64,000 nt of DNA from Hippophae tibetana (GCA_037013495.1 CM072801.1:12076501-12140500); one strand, 5' to 3'; counted from the first letter of the stretch, positions 22,997 to 37,400 are shown. Notes: generated from the sequence alone by a model not told the origin. A program made the numbers and translations.

Positions 22997-24152
22997 GAGT
23001 TGTGTGTGGAATTCGTTTGTTAAATATGATTTTTGTGATCAAGTTTTTGTATTGAGAATCATAGATGAGCTTTGCCATCATGGACAACATTAGCGAGTTG
23101 AATCCATATTTTCTGCAAGCATTGTCTCCCCATCCTGAATTGATTGATTGCCAACTATAATATTTGTTCCAGAATGTAGTTTGCTCTACGCCTTCATTAA
23201 ATAATTCATTTTCTTCTGATACTTGGTACATTTCATGATAGAGTTATACTTAACACTACTCATTGTGTTGTGTTTTGCACCAATATGACTGCACGTGGAT
23301 TTTTTATTTTTATTCTCTTAATTTTAACAAATGGTAAATAGTTTTTTTTTTTAGTATATTTGCTTCTACTTTTGTGAGTTGTAAAAAGTGTTTCTGATAG
23401 TAAAAATCACTTGTTAACCAAACCTGCATAAAATAATCAATTACCAACGTCCATGTCTCAGTTTCATCTATGAAAATGGTCATTTTATACCTTCCACAGT
23501 TCCACATATAGCATTCCTAAATGGTCATTTTGTACATTCCACAGTTCCACATGTTGCATGTTTGTGTTTGTATTTTTTTCGCCCTAAATTAACATTTTTT
23601 TGGCATTATGAAAAAAGAAATTTTTTTTTTGCTAATTATATATTAATTTATTTATATAATGGTAAATAATCTTTACCAGCACAAAATAAATAATGGTCAA
23701 CTCTAACTAAAAATAGACTAATTGTAACCTAATATATCGTAGAGCATATAGCGTCCGTGCATAAAATATCAATTTTGAAAGGTTACATGAATATGGTGCC
23801 CGTTTGGCCGCACCCAACCAGGGAGAAGAAAACCATCATTTGAATTAGCATGTCATTCTAGTAACTAGTAAGCAACATATTTAAGCCATCCATGAATCAG
23901 AATTCAGACAACAATCTTATCAGGAACCCCACATTTTGTTTCATCTCTAGTAGACACAAGAAGGGCTCAGCAAATTTACATTAATGCCTATTATGACTAA
24001 TTAGCTAATCCCTGGTCTACACAAAACCTACCCTCCACAGCTAAATGCATTCACTGCATGCAAGTAGCTACACGAGTTTAGGTTCCTCCTAAATCATCAA
24101 AGTATGCTTTTAGCCTGCGTAGCGCAACAGACAGGTACTAAACAAAGCACCT
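22997..24152. other. Intergenic DNA between convergent CDKF;1 and transporter genes
   Basis: Contains the 3' untranslated region of CDKF;1 (to about 23250) and that of the transporter on the other strand (from about 23950). A duplicated fragment resembling a transporter intron lies at 23421-23563. No gene is seen. Confidence 0.5.
23421..23563. repeat. Copy of a transporter intron segment, with internal 45 bp tandem duplication
   Basis: From AACCTGCATAAAAT onward this stretch follows 25053-25175, the 3' end of the intron before the penultimate transporter exon: shared AACCTGCATAAAAT, TCATCT-TGAAAA and GCATTCCTAAA with gaps. Within it, AAATGGTCATTTT-TAC-TTCCACAGTTCCACAT occurs twice in tandem (23475 and 23520). 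Confidence 0.5.
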
Positions 24153-27100
24153 CTAATGTTGTTGGAGGAGTGCTATTTCAATTTCTTGAAGTGATCTCCC
24201 CTTGGTTTCCACCACATTTCTCTTTACGAAAACAACTGCCATTAAACAAAATGTAGAAAATATCGAATATAGAAGTTGTGCCCCAAGTCGCTCCAGCAAC
24301 CGCAAGAATAGCAATCCTACGAAGAAGTTTATCACCTGAATACCAATCAAAAAAATTCATTAGATGTAAATCTTCTGCTGTAGAAACTATTGAAACAATT
24401 CACAATCAAACTAGAAAGCAATTCGTCGATTGCTATCTTGATTTTAATAGAGCTAAACTGCTCTTGTAGAGGATTACAAATGATCATCAAAACTGGGAAT
24501 GGCTCTTACACCTAATGCCGAGCACATATATGCTAGCTTGTAACAGAATGGGATGCTAACAGAAAAATGCTCTCAAGTGCTAGATCACTCAGCATAAGGC
24601 CACTCACCACATGTGCACATAACTAACTCTTCCAGCTCACACTACATGCCAAATTATTAAACATCTTTTAATTATTTACATGATAGCCAATTTGTTAAAT
24701 TGGCTAAGCATTAAACGACATTCTCATTAGTCTTTGAAGGCTGATGATTAGCTGCATCAGAATCACAGGAGCTCTTCCATTCCCATAGCAATAAAATGGT
24801 TAAAATGAAAATAGTAGATTTACTTGCAACAGAAACGTAAAGGTTAGGCATTAATAACATGCGACCAGGAACAAAAATAGCAACAGGAAACAGACAAATA
24901 GACGGTTTAAAATAAAGGCAAAGGACTGAAGAAAATTACCCAATGCACTGACATACAAACTGCCATGGCTTTCGCCCTAATTCGATTGGGAAATATTTCG
25001 GGAAGGAGAAGACCAGGAACTGGACCAGCTCCCAGTGCAAATGTAAAGACAAACCTGCATAAAATTACCAATAATGGGTGTCCTTATCTCACTATCATCT
25101 GTGAAAAGAAGCATGATCTACCCTCCATATATGGCATTCCTAAATACAGTCATTAGGTTCCATAATTCACATAGCTATAAGTGTATCAGTGGAAGATGAT
25201 ATGAATCTAGATATGAGGTTCTAGTTAGTCATTCGTCATTCCAAGTTCCAACCTAGGTCGATAATCTAAATAGCTTACACTGTCACTGGGGGTAAGCTCA
25301 TGGCTACTCGGATTTTTTTGGCAAGAGATTGCAATAACACGCAGTTAGTAGAGGAGTCAGCATAGTCATAAACAAGTGTACAACCCCACCCCACAAGCTG
25401 TATCAATCATACTTGCAAGTTGCATGCAGCTATAGTTATCATATTATGCTTTCAAGCGTACAGCTTAATTAAGTTTGGAGTGAACTGAGGGAAAATAATT
25501 ACTCACATCAGCATACCACCAACAGACAGGTACAAAGATCCAGAAACTGGTGTGTATGAACTAGCTGCAGTGACTTGAATAGCCATTGATATTGCCTATA
25601 AAAAAGAGACATTTTTTATAAGGAAAAACAATGAGATACATAAGGCCAGGTTTCAGGAGTTTATAAGTACAGCATATTACTGTTTAAAATTGAAACAGGA
25701 AGAGGGTATTTATAGATGAATGAGGGGCTGAATTAGTCCAATTATTTTTAAAATGAGCAATTTAGTTCCATTATTTTTGAGTTAGGTCCAATTGGTCCCA
25801 AAATCTTTAAGAGCGAGCCAAATAAATCCAAATTGTGCTTTTTTGTTTAAATAAAACATAAGAATATATGTGAGAGATGCGTAATGTTCTTTATGGGTAT
25901 GGGATGAATTTTAACTATTTTGGCACAAAATGAAGCTATAATATTCTTAAATTCTGTCATTTTTAAATCGAAGCTTTTTCTTTGTACCGTGGGAAAAAAA
26001 GATTTAAAGTTTTTTGTTACATATGAATCTTTTTTTCAAAAAAAATGTTATTTATTGTAGACTAAAATTACTAAGTTAGCTCTAATCAATTAGGCATGTG
26101 TTAAACAAATGCATTTTTCATTATGTATAACACCTAATTTCAATGACATTATGTTGATTGGATTAATTTGACTATTTTTGTTAAATTACGGGACCTAACC
26201 AGCATAACACACTAACTATAGGACTAAAATACCTATTTTGCAATAATTATGCGAGTAAATCACCTTTTTTCCATTCATATATATTTTCTTGCTTAATTGT
26301 GTCTGATATTAGGCATTCCTACCAACTCTACACATGTTACATTCTGAATGGCAGCCTAAGATCACTAACAACAAGAAAACTTCAGGTTCCATCTTGATGG
26401 AGAGCATCATAAAAATTTCAATTTTTATTATATATGGCTCTGCTTTGGAACATGAGAGCTGACTTACTAAAGGTCATCAATTCCCTTCTATAACTATTGT
26501 AAATATATCTCCCAAAAAAGATAAAACCATAGAAAATGATATGCAAGTAAAGATTACCATGCCAGAGAAGCTCCACAGAAGGAGCATTTTCCTTCCTAGT
26601 TTATCCATCAGACTCATTGCAATAACAGATCCTGTAAACAAATGAAAAGCTGTTAGGTCAAGAGAAGCAGCAAACCTCGTAATTACTAATTAGATTAGTG
26701 AGAATCATTACAATACCTGTTAGATTTGCAATTCCAATGAATGCATTCGCAAGATTTGATGGGACTCCAGCACTCTTGAAAACAGTTGAAGAGAAATAAA
26801 ACACAGCATTTATACCGGACAGCTGTTGTAAAGCAAACAGGGTTGATCCAATAAAAACAACTGCAAAAGGAATAAGTGAATACCAAAGCACTTTCGGAAA
26901 GCCAACAAATTATGAAGAGAAGATACAGCAAAAACAATTTGCCAGTGCAGTAACAAGTATATTCAGTCCCAAGGAAAAAAGCCCGAATTTTATCTACCTC
27001 TAAAATGGCGACCATATATCAGTTCTGAAAGTTTTACAGAATCTGCATCATCAGGATTGTCTGACTTGGATAATTCAGACATGGCAGTTTTGACGTGTGA

Positions 27101-28640
27101 TGCTCCAAGGAGCTTCTCAAATTCAGCTTCAGCTTCAATAGTTCTTCCTTGCTACATCATAGCAACAACAAAAATTAGAAAATATATTTATCTTAAGGAA
27201 GAAGCACAACTACAACAAGAGGTTGTAGGGAAGAGAACCTTATGCAGCCAATGCGGACTCTCTGCACAACAGAACATGGCAAGAGAAAGTATTGCAGCTG
27301 GAATTGTAGATAACCAGAAACAAACACGCCACCTAAGCACAAAAAACTTTGCTATAACTGAAAGACTAGAAAGAAACAGAGTATCCAGCTTTAGCATGCA
27401 TTCTTACCAGCCATCAACCTCTTTAGCAGGAATTCCAACAAAAAGAGCTCCCATAAGCCCAAGACATGTCGCAATCTGGATGAAGCTTCCATAAGTACCC
27501 CTGATAAAATCAGGTGAAACCTGACATGGTAGATACAGAAAAGTAAGATGAGATGAAGTAATACTCAAGAAAACATGCAAAAAAAGTGAGAATCATCTAG
27601 AAAGAAATAAAAGTTGCTTACCTCTGTTACATATAAAGAAGCAACAGGGGGGCCCAAACCCATACCAGCACCAACAAATAATCTTCCTATAAGCATACCA
27701 GCAAGTGTTTTTGCCGTTGCACTGAAAAACAGGTTTTTTATAAGATACATATATTCACTACTGATCGGATATTGTAAAAATATCCATATATAACCTCACA
27801 ATATAGCAAGACACCAAAGGTTAGGTTCCCAAACGGAGCTATATGAATTAAGTCTTGGTAAATGTATAACCTCACAATAGCACCAATAATCATTGGCAGA
27901 GCACACAGCTGAAAAGCTCTTCGACGCCCAACTCCATCAGCAATCCAACCACTGAACAATGATCCAATAAATGCACCAGCCAGACATGTACTAACCACCA
28001 AACCTTGATACGAAGAATTATAATAATCAGGCAAACAAACAATAAAAATCAAAGAAAATGAAAAGTAACAAGATATACAGTGTACCACCTTCTGCCAGTG
28101 TATTTCCCCTGAAACCAAGATCCGAGGAAATGCTTTCAAGTGGTTCATTTACTACCCTGTCCCAAAAGAGGAGTGTTATATCACATGTACAAACTTACTG
28201 CTCAAGGAAAAGCTTGGGAAGACAGCTAAAAAAACATTAGCTAAATAAAGACAATAACCAACCCAAGATGGTATCCAAATAAGAAAGAAGATATGGTAGC
28301 TACAAGGATATGTGGAAAGGAAAGAACCCATGAAGGGTTTGAAGCTTCTACTTCCATATTGTTCTGTAAGAGACCTGCAAGACAGAAGAATAGAGCTCAA
28401 TGATCAATAATTGCATCAGATCTACATCATTTGACAAAATCAAATCACACATTAAAGACGTTACTACTGATAAAATCCCAATAAAGAAACAGTGAGTACT
28501 GAGTAGATAGAACTACCAGAGTTTTCTTCCATATCAAGTGTATCCAAATCATCTCTCGACTCCATATCAGCTGTATCTTTATGATCTCTCGACGACAATC
28601 GCTTGCACATAATGTAAGATTCACCTTGTCGTCCCAACAT
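24153..28640 (-). CDS. Plastidic glucose transporter 2/3-like (SGB1-like) sugar transporter, 13 exons
   Basis: This is a major facilitator sugar transporter of the plastidic glucose transporter group. Coding exons on the minus strand: 28640-28517, 28374-28263, 28156-28089, 28003-27871, 27721-27622, 27520-27408, 27332-27239, 27151-26998, 26860-26717, 26631-26558, 25595-25507, 25054-24940 and 24335-24153. They join to 500 residues with consistent phases. Motifs: FLFGYHLGVVNEPLESIS at the first helix, GWIADGVGRRR (loop 2-3), GRLFVGAGMGLGP, PHWLHK at the end of helix 6, FALQQLSGINAVFYFSS (helix 7), MDKLGRKMLL, and the ending VVETKGRSLQEIEIALL. The short N-terminus has no obvious transit peptide, and this subgroup includes the Golgi-localised SGB1, so the membrane is uncertain. 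A leader intron probably runs 29154-28676. No break is seen. Confidence 0.93.
25716..26278. mobile_element. MITE in a transporter intron
   Basis: The unit begins ATGAATG and ends CATTCAT, and the ends continue as imperfect inverted repeats (GGGGCTGAATTAGTCC against a right end that, reversed, reads AAATAGGTATTTTAGTCC). It has no open frame and sits in the intron between exons 26558-26631 and 25507-25595. Splice sites are untouched. Confidence 0.5.
27789..27882 (-). repeat. Duplicated splice-donor region in the transporter
   Basis: The exon ending at 27871 reads CTATTGTGAG|GTTATAC. A second CTATATTGTGAG|GTTATAT lies 76 bases further into the intron (27789-27807). Use of the second donor would add 76 nucleotides and shift the frame. 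Confidence 0.6.
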
Positions 28641-29300
28641 ATCAAAATTCAGCCACCCTTTGCTTCTAGTGAAGAAGAATTTTAGGATGACAATTCTATA
28701 TTACAATAACTGTCAAGCAAAGCAAACTCTCACTATTAGATTAGAAAGCAAAAAAAAAAAAAAAAAAAGGTAAGTAACTAGTCCAGTATTTCACTTATAT
28801 TACACACTACTGTCAAAAAATTCAAAATCCAACATCTAATAATTTTCTTTAGTTGCAAAAACAAGTGTTGAGAAAATAACCCAACAAAACCAGATTGATA
28901 ATATACCAAATCTAGCTTTTAATAAGCCAACCCAAAACTACATCTGTTTTATCAAAATTTTCTACTGCAGATATAAAACTGGGAAAAGAACGAGAAACAA
29001 AGAGACACCATAAAATTAATATCGTTTTTATTTTTATTTTCACAGTAACCATACAGATTACAAGCCAACAACTTTAAAATGAAAATAAATCAATAAAACT
29101 AAAAACAAAATTCTAAGAAAAAGAAGTAAAAACAGATGAATTTGTCATAGCGTACCTTTTATATGTTTTTTATGATTGGAGAACGGATCTTATAACGTGA
29201 ATCACAGGGTCGTGTTTCGTGCCAAGTCTGGAAGAATATAGAAGCTCTTTTAATAAATCATGCTTTTTGTGTAAGCTATCGTGCGCTTCGGAGATTCATT
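28641..29300 (-). other. 5' leader and leader intron of the transporter
   Basis: The leader resumes at 28675 after an acceptor CACTAG, and a leader exon probably ends at 29155 (AAAG|GTACGC) with its upstream part reaching about 29250. A poly-A run of 19 lies at 28750-28768. Splicing here is inferred from consensus only. Confidence 0.35.
28750..28768. repeat. Poly-A run
   Basis: Nineteen consecutive A within the probable leader intron of the transporter. Confidence 0.9.
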
Positions 29301-32300
29301 AATTTCCAAGTGAGAGTTGGTTCGTCAATTAACGCTGAAAAGAACAGAAAAACCACAGCCTTTTCTTTTTTATTTTTTCTTCGTTTATCCTTCCCTTTTT
29401 GATAAAAGAACGAGAGAAAGAAAAAGGAAAAAAGGCGCTACAGCTAAACAGATAAATATCGAGTAGATAAAATAAGAATTATGGTCTTCCAAATCACAAT
29501 AAATAAGAATAATGTTTTTATGATGTGAACTCCATGTTATAAATTGAGGCAATTATTTAAAATAAAAATTGTGTTGTAATTAAAATATATTTGGAGGTAA
29601 TATGTTTTTAAAGTCATATATGTAACACACTTAATTTTTTTAACCTTCATTATATATTTGATGTTAATGGTAATTATAATAATATTTAAAAAATTTAATG
29701 ATATAAAAGTAATAAAAAATAATTTAATTATATTTTTGAAATAATCTTTGAAATTAAGTGATTAAAAAAATATTGTACTTTATTATATTAATAAATATTT
29801 TTATAATTATTTAATGACATCTTAAATATTAAGAATTATAATATATATAAATATAACACTACTGTAAAAATTAAAAAAATATTCAGGATAAATAAACTTT
29901 TTTTTCAATTTAAGGATTAATAAACTTACCCCAACACCATTTATATTATATGATTACTTAATATCATTTAAAAATAAATATTTTTTTAATTTTTAAAATA
30001 ATTTTAATCACATAATATAATATTATTATTATAATAAAAATATATAAAATATTTATTTTATTTCTATTATTAATATCATTATTTTTAAATATAATAATTA
30101 TTAATAAAATATTTATATGATATTAATAATTTGTATTTTCGTATATAAATATTCAATAATATATGTGTTTAAAGTGTGTTACATTATCACTTTTTCGATA
30201 AATAATTAAGTATTGTATTTTTTTACGCTTCTTTTGTATATTTTTAAAATAGTGGATTATGTGATGGTGAGTGTCGGCACTCTTTTTTTACGAGAGGAGA
30301 AAAGAGGAGCGATGTACAGGATAGATTATTGCAATAATGCTTATTATTAAAAAAATATTATTTAATGAACCGATATTTTAAATTAATATAATTTTTTAAA
30401 AAAATATCATTTAATATATAAAAATAATATAATTATTAAATAATACTATCTTACAAATAATCCAAGCTCTTTATAGATAGCCAAAAACATTGGATTAATT
30501 CATGTTAATTCTGTTGCTAACTAGTCGGCAATAATGTGGCTTAGTTTTGGTAATGCATGGGTCTAAGACATATTAAAGCTGGGAAATTATTTACAGTTAT
30601 CAGAATAAATAATGACGTAACTATATATCAATCAAATGTTAGTGGACTTACTTTATTAAAAAACATACGATATCATTGATGATAACTACCACAACAACTA
30701 CTACATAAGTAATTAGTAGTAAATAAAAGCAATTATTTTCTTCTTTTATCAAATGATATTTTAATATGATTTAAATTTATAATTTAAAATAAAATAGTGA
30801 TAAAATTTTGTATCAGATCAATATAAAGATTGACTGTATAGTCAATTCATAAAAAAGACTTCAACTTCACTTATTTTGTTTGTTTTATTAATTAATAATA
30901 CATGTTTCCACGCGGGAAAGATGCATATGTTAAAAAGTTATATCGTATTTAGGCAGGGATAAAAAAGCTATGGCAAAAAAAATAATCTTAAACCTAAATT
31001 AAGGTTACTTATAACATGATAAATGTTAATATATCATTTAATTTTATACATATTTTTATATTTATATCATTTATATTGTGTCGTAATTATTTTAAAAATT
31101 AAAAAAATAATTCAATTTTTTAGATACTATTAACACATTATTGGAATTAAATTATACTAAAAAAGCATAAACAGATTTTAGATATAAACATCTTAGAATA
31201 AAATACCAAAAAACTTAGGATATAAATTATGCGAGATTATTAAAGATTTTATGAATTTGAGTGAGATATTTATATCCACTAAGAACGATCGGCTACTGTT
31301 GTGGAAATAGTATGACAATCGATCAAATAAATATGAACGAAGGGATGCTTTGTGATATTTATGAACCAAATCACCTTAGTTCCTTGATAAGATAGTCATT
31401 TCTTTTTCAGATAGAGAAAAGATAAATTATTTTATGATTTAGTATATTATAGACTATAATATTTTTATATATATATTGCTCAATTAATATTCTCATAATC
31501 CATCCTGTAATTAAAACAAAAATAAATCTACTCAACAAATTCATATTAATTTAAGCAATCTAAGTACCATTAAGAAAGGAAAAAGTAATTTAGTGTAAGA
31601 AATATGATTTCCCAACACATATGACAAAATCTAAATAATGTAGTTACAAAATTAATATAAATTTACGTATTCTTAGTATTTATCTTACAATATTTGAGTT
31701 TTTGACCTCTTCTCTAATCTCATTGAGATTGATTTAATCTGTGATGGTATTAGGTCTCCTAGAACTTTTAGTGAATCCAAACATGTGAAAAAATATAGTA
31801 GAATGATAATAATTATGACAAAAGTATATAAAAGGTCATTAGTTTTTGATTGGGACATTATAAGTCCAGTAATTATAAAAAAATATATTAAAAATTTAAA
31901 AAATATCAAAAATAAAATACGTGAACACACATATGTGTGTTTTTTAAATTGATATGTATTCTTAAATTAATTATTATGTGTTCAGATTTATCCATATTTA
32001 TATTTTTTTAATATAATTAATTTGAAAAATATACAACAACTCAACAAATATATACATATGTTTTTTCATTTTTAGACTTGTGAAAAACCTTTTTATAAGT
32101 AATGGACTTATAATACTCTGTCTAAAAGTTAACTTAATTTTGTATATTTTTGTTATAATTAATGTTATTTTACTACTTTTTACTTTAAAAATGTTACAAG
32201 AGAAATATTAAATATATAGTTTATATTTATAGTGTTTTACATGATAAAACTTTATTAAAAAATGTAAATTTTATCATTTTTAAACCTATTTTCACAAAGT

Positions 32301-34230
32301 TGGACAATAAACATTGATTCAGCTAGTGGATTTATTGTGGAACGATGGTTGAGACTTGAGGCAGAGTCTCGTTGATGGTGGACTTAAATTACTCGCTGAA
32401 TGGTACCCAAATTTGCAAAGTGTGGCTACTATTACTATATGTGCCAGTAAAAATGGGCTAATGGGTATATTGCTTAGGGATTAGTTGATGATTGTAAAAA
32501 TGGATCTAATAATCTTACCCAATTAATTTCAAATTTGACATGATATTTTTATCCACAAAAGTAAAGGAATTAAAAAATTTATTTATAATTTATGTCTAAT
32601 TTTAAAAATTTAAAGATTGTAACGTAGGATTTAAATGTCTAAAAATATACGTGTAAAGTTTTAAAAATTTGTAAATTAAATTATATGTTTTAAATGTTTG
32701 AGAACCTATACGTAAATTTAAAATTTAAAATTAATAATTTATTTAAAGTCTTTAAAATAAAAGTTGAAATCAAATGTAATTTTTTTTATCAAAACTACCA
32801 AAAACTTATTAATTGAACACTAAAATAATGAACGATACATTTTTTTAAAGTTAAATGTATGAGTTATTTTTTCAAAATAATTTATATTTTTTTAACATTT
32901 TAATAATATATTATAAATTTGAATTTTTTGGATAGTGTTTTGAAAAAAATTAAATTTAATCAAATTAGGATTAATAGATATTTAAATAGAAAAATGTTTC
33001 AAAATGTAAAAAAAATAGAGAATTAGAGAATTATTGATCAAAATTAACTTAAAATGACTAAAATATCTACAAATATAATAATAATTATTTAAATATATCA
33101 ATTTAAAATAAAATAATAAATAAAATAAATTACTTTCACTAATAACAAAATAGATTTCTTACATCTTTATCTTTTGTTTTTAATAAGAGATTTAGTATAA
33201 ATACACATTGATGAATAGGGTTGTCAACTTGATGGGATGGAGTGTAGATTATGTTCTCATTTTTTGTCTACAATTTAAAATTCATACGGGGACATCTTGG
33301 AAACCCGAGTGTAAAATGAAGATCTCTAAACGAGAAACGAACATCTAAATAATATTTTAAATATTATTTTTTTTATTTTTTATTATAAATAAAAATTTAT
33401 TAAAAATAATAAATATTTTATATTAAAAGAATTAAAATTTTAAGTCAATAAATGATATTCATACAAAAAGGATAAAAATAAAATATATATAATAAAAAAT
33501 ACACAATCATTCTATATTACAACATTGTAGTATCTTGATACAAATTAATTTGAAATAATATCAATAAATTATAAATAATTATAAGATTTTAAAATTTAAA
33601 AAAATATTATCAATAATTATTGATATTTAATAAAATAAAAAAAATTACTATTAATTTGAGTTTAAATATAATTAATTTTATAAAAAAATTAATAAATATA
33701 TATATATATATATATTTATATATTTATTAAAATATGATAAATAATTTTAACAAATCCATAAAAAATAAATCTCCAAACTTATGTTATTTTGATAAGATAT
33801 TTTTATAGATATTTGTTCCATTAAAATTTTTTTACAACTCTATTGGTGAATGGTGAATTGGTGATTACAATTTTCAACTCCTACCGTGTTTGGAAAATTT
33901 TATGTCGTAAAAAATTGGACGAATAAGTGAACGTACGTACCCGTTTCTATGAACTTCCACCGTCGGATGGTTTTCATCATCAGCCGTCTGATTATAGTAA
34001 TCACGGCAATCGCACCGTCGAATATTTACGAAATTGAATTTCAAAATCTCGGGAGAGAGAGGGAGGAGAGACGAAGAACAAAAGTCCCTTTGCTCCTCTT
34101 CTTCGTTTTATCATTCTTCTTCTTCCTCTCACTTTCTGCGTGTCTGCAATTTCAGCTTCAAAACCCTACTTGCTCTCTTTGCATTTCTTTGTCCGGATAG
34201 TATCGGTTTCTATCTGTATTTAATAATCCA
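29301..34230. other. AT-rich intergenic region
   Basis: No gene is seen on either strand in nearly 5 kb. It holds old AT-rich repeats (29640-29760 resembles the right arm of the 19.4-20.4 kb element; 32540-32760 resembles 5440-5700), the dispersed repeat at 33240-33740 with a TA run at 33697-33715, and from about 33900 the promoter and pyrimidine-rich leader of the CXC gene. Frames at 31685 and 33949 are compositional. Confidence 0.5.
33240..33740 (-). repeat. Dispersed repeat, inverted partner of 9440-9900
   Basis: The reverse complement follows 9440-9900 in the same order. This copy has lost some length and gained a TA microsatellite. Confidence 0.6.
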
Positions 34231-34231
34231 A

Positions 34232-34303
34232 ATGCTTTCAATTGCCGCCGATATTGGGCGAGCTTCGTTTTTGAATCTTGAGCTTTGGGAATTATATACG
34301 TGA
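34232..34303 (+). other. Possible upstream ORF (23 codons) in the CXC gene leader
   Basis: ATG at 34232 opens a 23-codon frame that ends at TGA 34301-34303, 170 bases above the main start. It matters only if this part of the leader is kept in the mRNA; a GTGAGT at 34300 could instead be a leader intron donor. Confidence 0.25.
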
Positions 34304-34473
34304 GTCAAGTTGATTCCTTCGGAGCTTTTAATTGGATTTTGGTTCCAAAATCACGCGAAGTTCAGTGATTCGACGAGTTACGAAGATTAATTGGGAGTAA
34401 TCAGTGGGATAAGTTTGTTGTTTGGGGAAAAAATATTGGAAATTTCGGGAATTTTTTTTTGAAATTAAATTTA

Positions 34474-37400
34474 ATGGGGGATAGTGAAGATTTGCCTCCG
34501 AAGAAGGTTCAATCGGATACGACGAAGTCTGATATTCCAGCAAAGAAGCTCGCTAGGCAGCTCGATTTCACGGGTTTGGGTGGTTCATCTGGGAGCGTAG
34601 TTTTGCCTGAAAATTCTCAGTCACAGCCGGTGATGATATCACCTATGGTGATGCAGAGTCAGACTCAATCTCTGCCTTTAATGCAGCCACAGGTAGTGGC
34701 TTCGCCGGTGGCTCCCCAGCCACCTATTTCTTCAGCGAGGGTCGTGTAAGTGTTTTTTTTTTGCTGTTGTAACATCAATTATTATAATCAGTTTGAATTT
34801 TTTTTCTCTGTGTTGTATAAATTGCAATAGATTTTTTCGGTCTATGGTATATTGGGTTTACATTCTGTCAGCTTGAAAGTGTCTGGCTTTTTAGTGAATT
34901 GGAGAACACTGGTTCGTCAATTTCCCGCTTTTGTTTGAAAGAATTAAATTTTTAATCCCTCCACGCTGTGGGCGTGTGTGTGTGTGTGTTTTTTTTTAAG
35001 TTTAACTTAAAAACCATATCTGTTTTGCAGGTTTAAAAATGGGGTGGATATATATATTTTTTAATAACGTAAAAAATGTGTTTTTTTATAGAGTGTTTAA
35101 AAGTGAAACATGTGAATAACTAGGTTACATAAAATGCCGGAGAGAACTAAATTTGCATGGTGAAATTGTTTTAATTGTGGAATTATTGATATATCCAGAT
35201 TAGAATGTGTTAATTACTTTTTGGATTGTGGTGATTATTTTTCTATAATTGCAGAGTTCTGAAAAAGTCATACTGCCTTCTTGTGCTTATAGTATCCTTG
35301 CATGTACGAATGTTTTCGGAAGCAAGCATGCTATTACTGTTTTTGAGATGGGGCAACGGGGTTTCTTAATAAATGATTGTTTAGGTAGTATTGGAGGGTC
35401 TGAACTTCTTTTAATATGTTAAGCAGTAGAGTTTTTAATCTTTTTTTGACAGAAGAACAGTTTATTTATGCTTTTCTCCTTGTTTCAACATTTTGCCGCA
35501 AGGTGAAACTGACATATTAATTTATGTCAGGGCCTTGTTCATAAGTTGGTATTCAATAAGGATACATTCGTCCATTTCTAAATATATTTGTTATATCTTT
35601 GTTATTGTTGTATGTTGAACTCTGTCAATTTTGACAGTTTATCACTTCTATATTTGTTCCTTTTACACTTTATTATTTTTGAAAGATTTTAAATATTATT
35701 TAATGCAGCTTACAAAATTTTAGATTTGATTTAAAAGGAAATGTTAGTTCTATAACCGCGATCTTCCTCTTCTAGAGACAATTCAAGACCACAAAATACA
35801 TGTTATGTTTGGTTATTTGATTGTAATTTTGTTCTGTCTTTTTAAAACGACCAAGTGTAAATCTGTTCTTGCCTGTACTGTATGTACTGATGAACGTTTT
35901 AATGGAAAATTTACCTTATTCATTTTTCATATTTACACATGTAGTTATCAGTAGGAAGTGGATGAGAACCTTGAGATAAAAACTTAAGTTGCATTTGTCA
36001 AATTTGTCATTGCATTATTAGTTTCTTTTGTCTGCAGAAAACCTGACTCTCCAAAATCGAGATCAAGACCCAATGACGCAAAAGATTGTACTCCTAAGAA
36101 GCAAAAGCAGTGCAATTGTAGACATTCACGTTGCTTAAAGTTGTAAGTATTAATTTCTTCTTAAGTTCTGTATGGAAACTAGTCATTTTTTCATTAATTA
36201 CAATGATCTGATTTAATTTGGTGTTATTGGTGCTTTTATTTTCTAGGAAATATATTAAATGCAGTACCTTTTTTAATAGATGTGTAACTTAGGCTCAATA
36301 TTGATGGCTATTGTTCTTCACTAACTTAAATTTAATCATTTAGATATAAGATTACAGGTTTTAATGATCAGTCCAAGAAATACAAGACATTATATAGTAA
36401 GAAATGACCAAGTCATTGGTGTTGTCTTTTGATGCATTATACATTTAGGACACTCATTTTCTTACTTTTACCTTGGCAAAGATAATAACTTTATGTTTCT
36501 CTTAAACTTCTAAGTTACCATTGCTGTCATAAATTTTCTTCCATCAATCTTCATACAAATATAATTATGTATAACATGATTGCGGTTTCATAATGCTCAT
36601 GTATGCTATATATGGCAATGTCACTACCAGGTATTGTGAGTGCTTTGCATCTGGAATATACTGTGATGGCTGCAACTGTGTAAATTGTTATAATAATGTT
36701 GAAAATGAAGCTGCAAGGCGAGAAGCAGTGGAAGCTACCTTGGAGCGAAATCCAAATGCATTCAGACCAAAAATTGCCAGCAGCCCACATGGAACCCGAG
36801 ATAATCAGGTATGATGCTCTTATGCTGTCAGCGAAAAAATATTTATCGTGTAGTATGCTCTTTCTCTATCTCTCTCTTTTTAAAGAAGTATTATGTATGA
36901 TTTTCAATATTTGCATTCATTAATAAACCTTACTAAAAGCTCTGGTTTAATCGCCTTCTCATTATCTTACTTCATGAGTTTTTCTTTGCAATAGAGTTGA
37001 GCTGTGAATGTCAGGAATATTCGTTCTCAGTAAACTTTGCAAAGGCTACTCATGAAGCTTCATTGATCTTGTGGGATAAATAGGTGTTTAGACGTATGTC
37101 AGATCAGAAGTTAATAACAAAAAGAGTTCAAATTCCATTTGGTTAGATCTGAAACGCTGAATTTACATGTAGTCCTTTGTGTGTGTGTGTGTTTTTTTTT
37201 TCTTCTTTATATGAATTTGAAGTAGATGCACTCTTTTTCCCCTAATCTTATATGGATATTTCCAATAACTTTGTAGAATGTTGACAAAAATATATTGTGT
37301 GGTTCTGATAAATATAGGAGGAGGTTGGGGAAGCTTTGATTTTGGGAAAGCACAACAAGGGATGCCACTGTAAGAAGTCAGGGTGCCTCAAAAAATACTG

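Noticed and set aside
27057-27494. 145-codon plus-strand frame
   Set aside because: It is antisense to three transporter exons and crosses their introns; shadow only.
33949-34200. 83-codon hydrophobic frame upstream of the CXC gene
   Set aside because: It is a CT-rich leader read in one frame (Phe/Leu/Ser), overlapped by another long frame; no motif. It is best explained as the promoter and 5' untranslated region of the TCX5-like gene.
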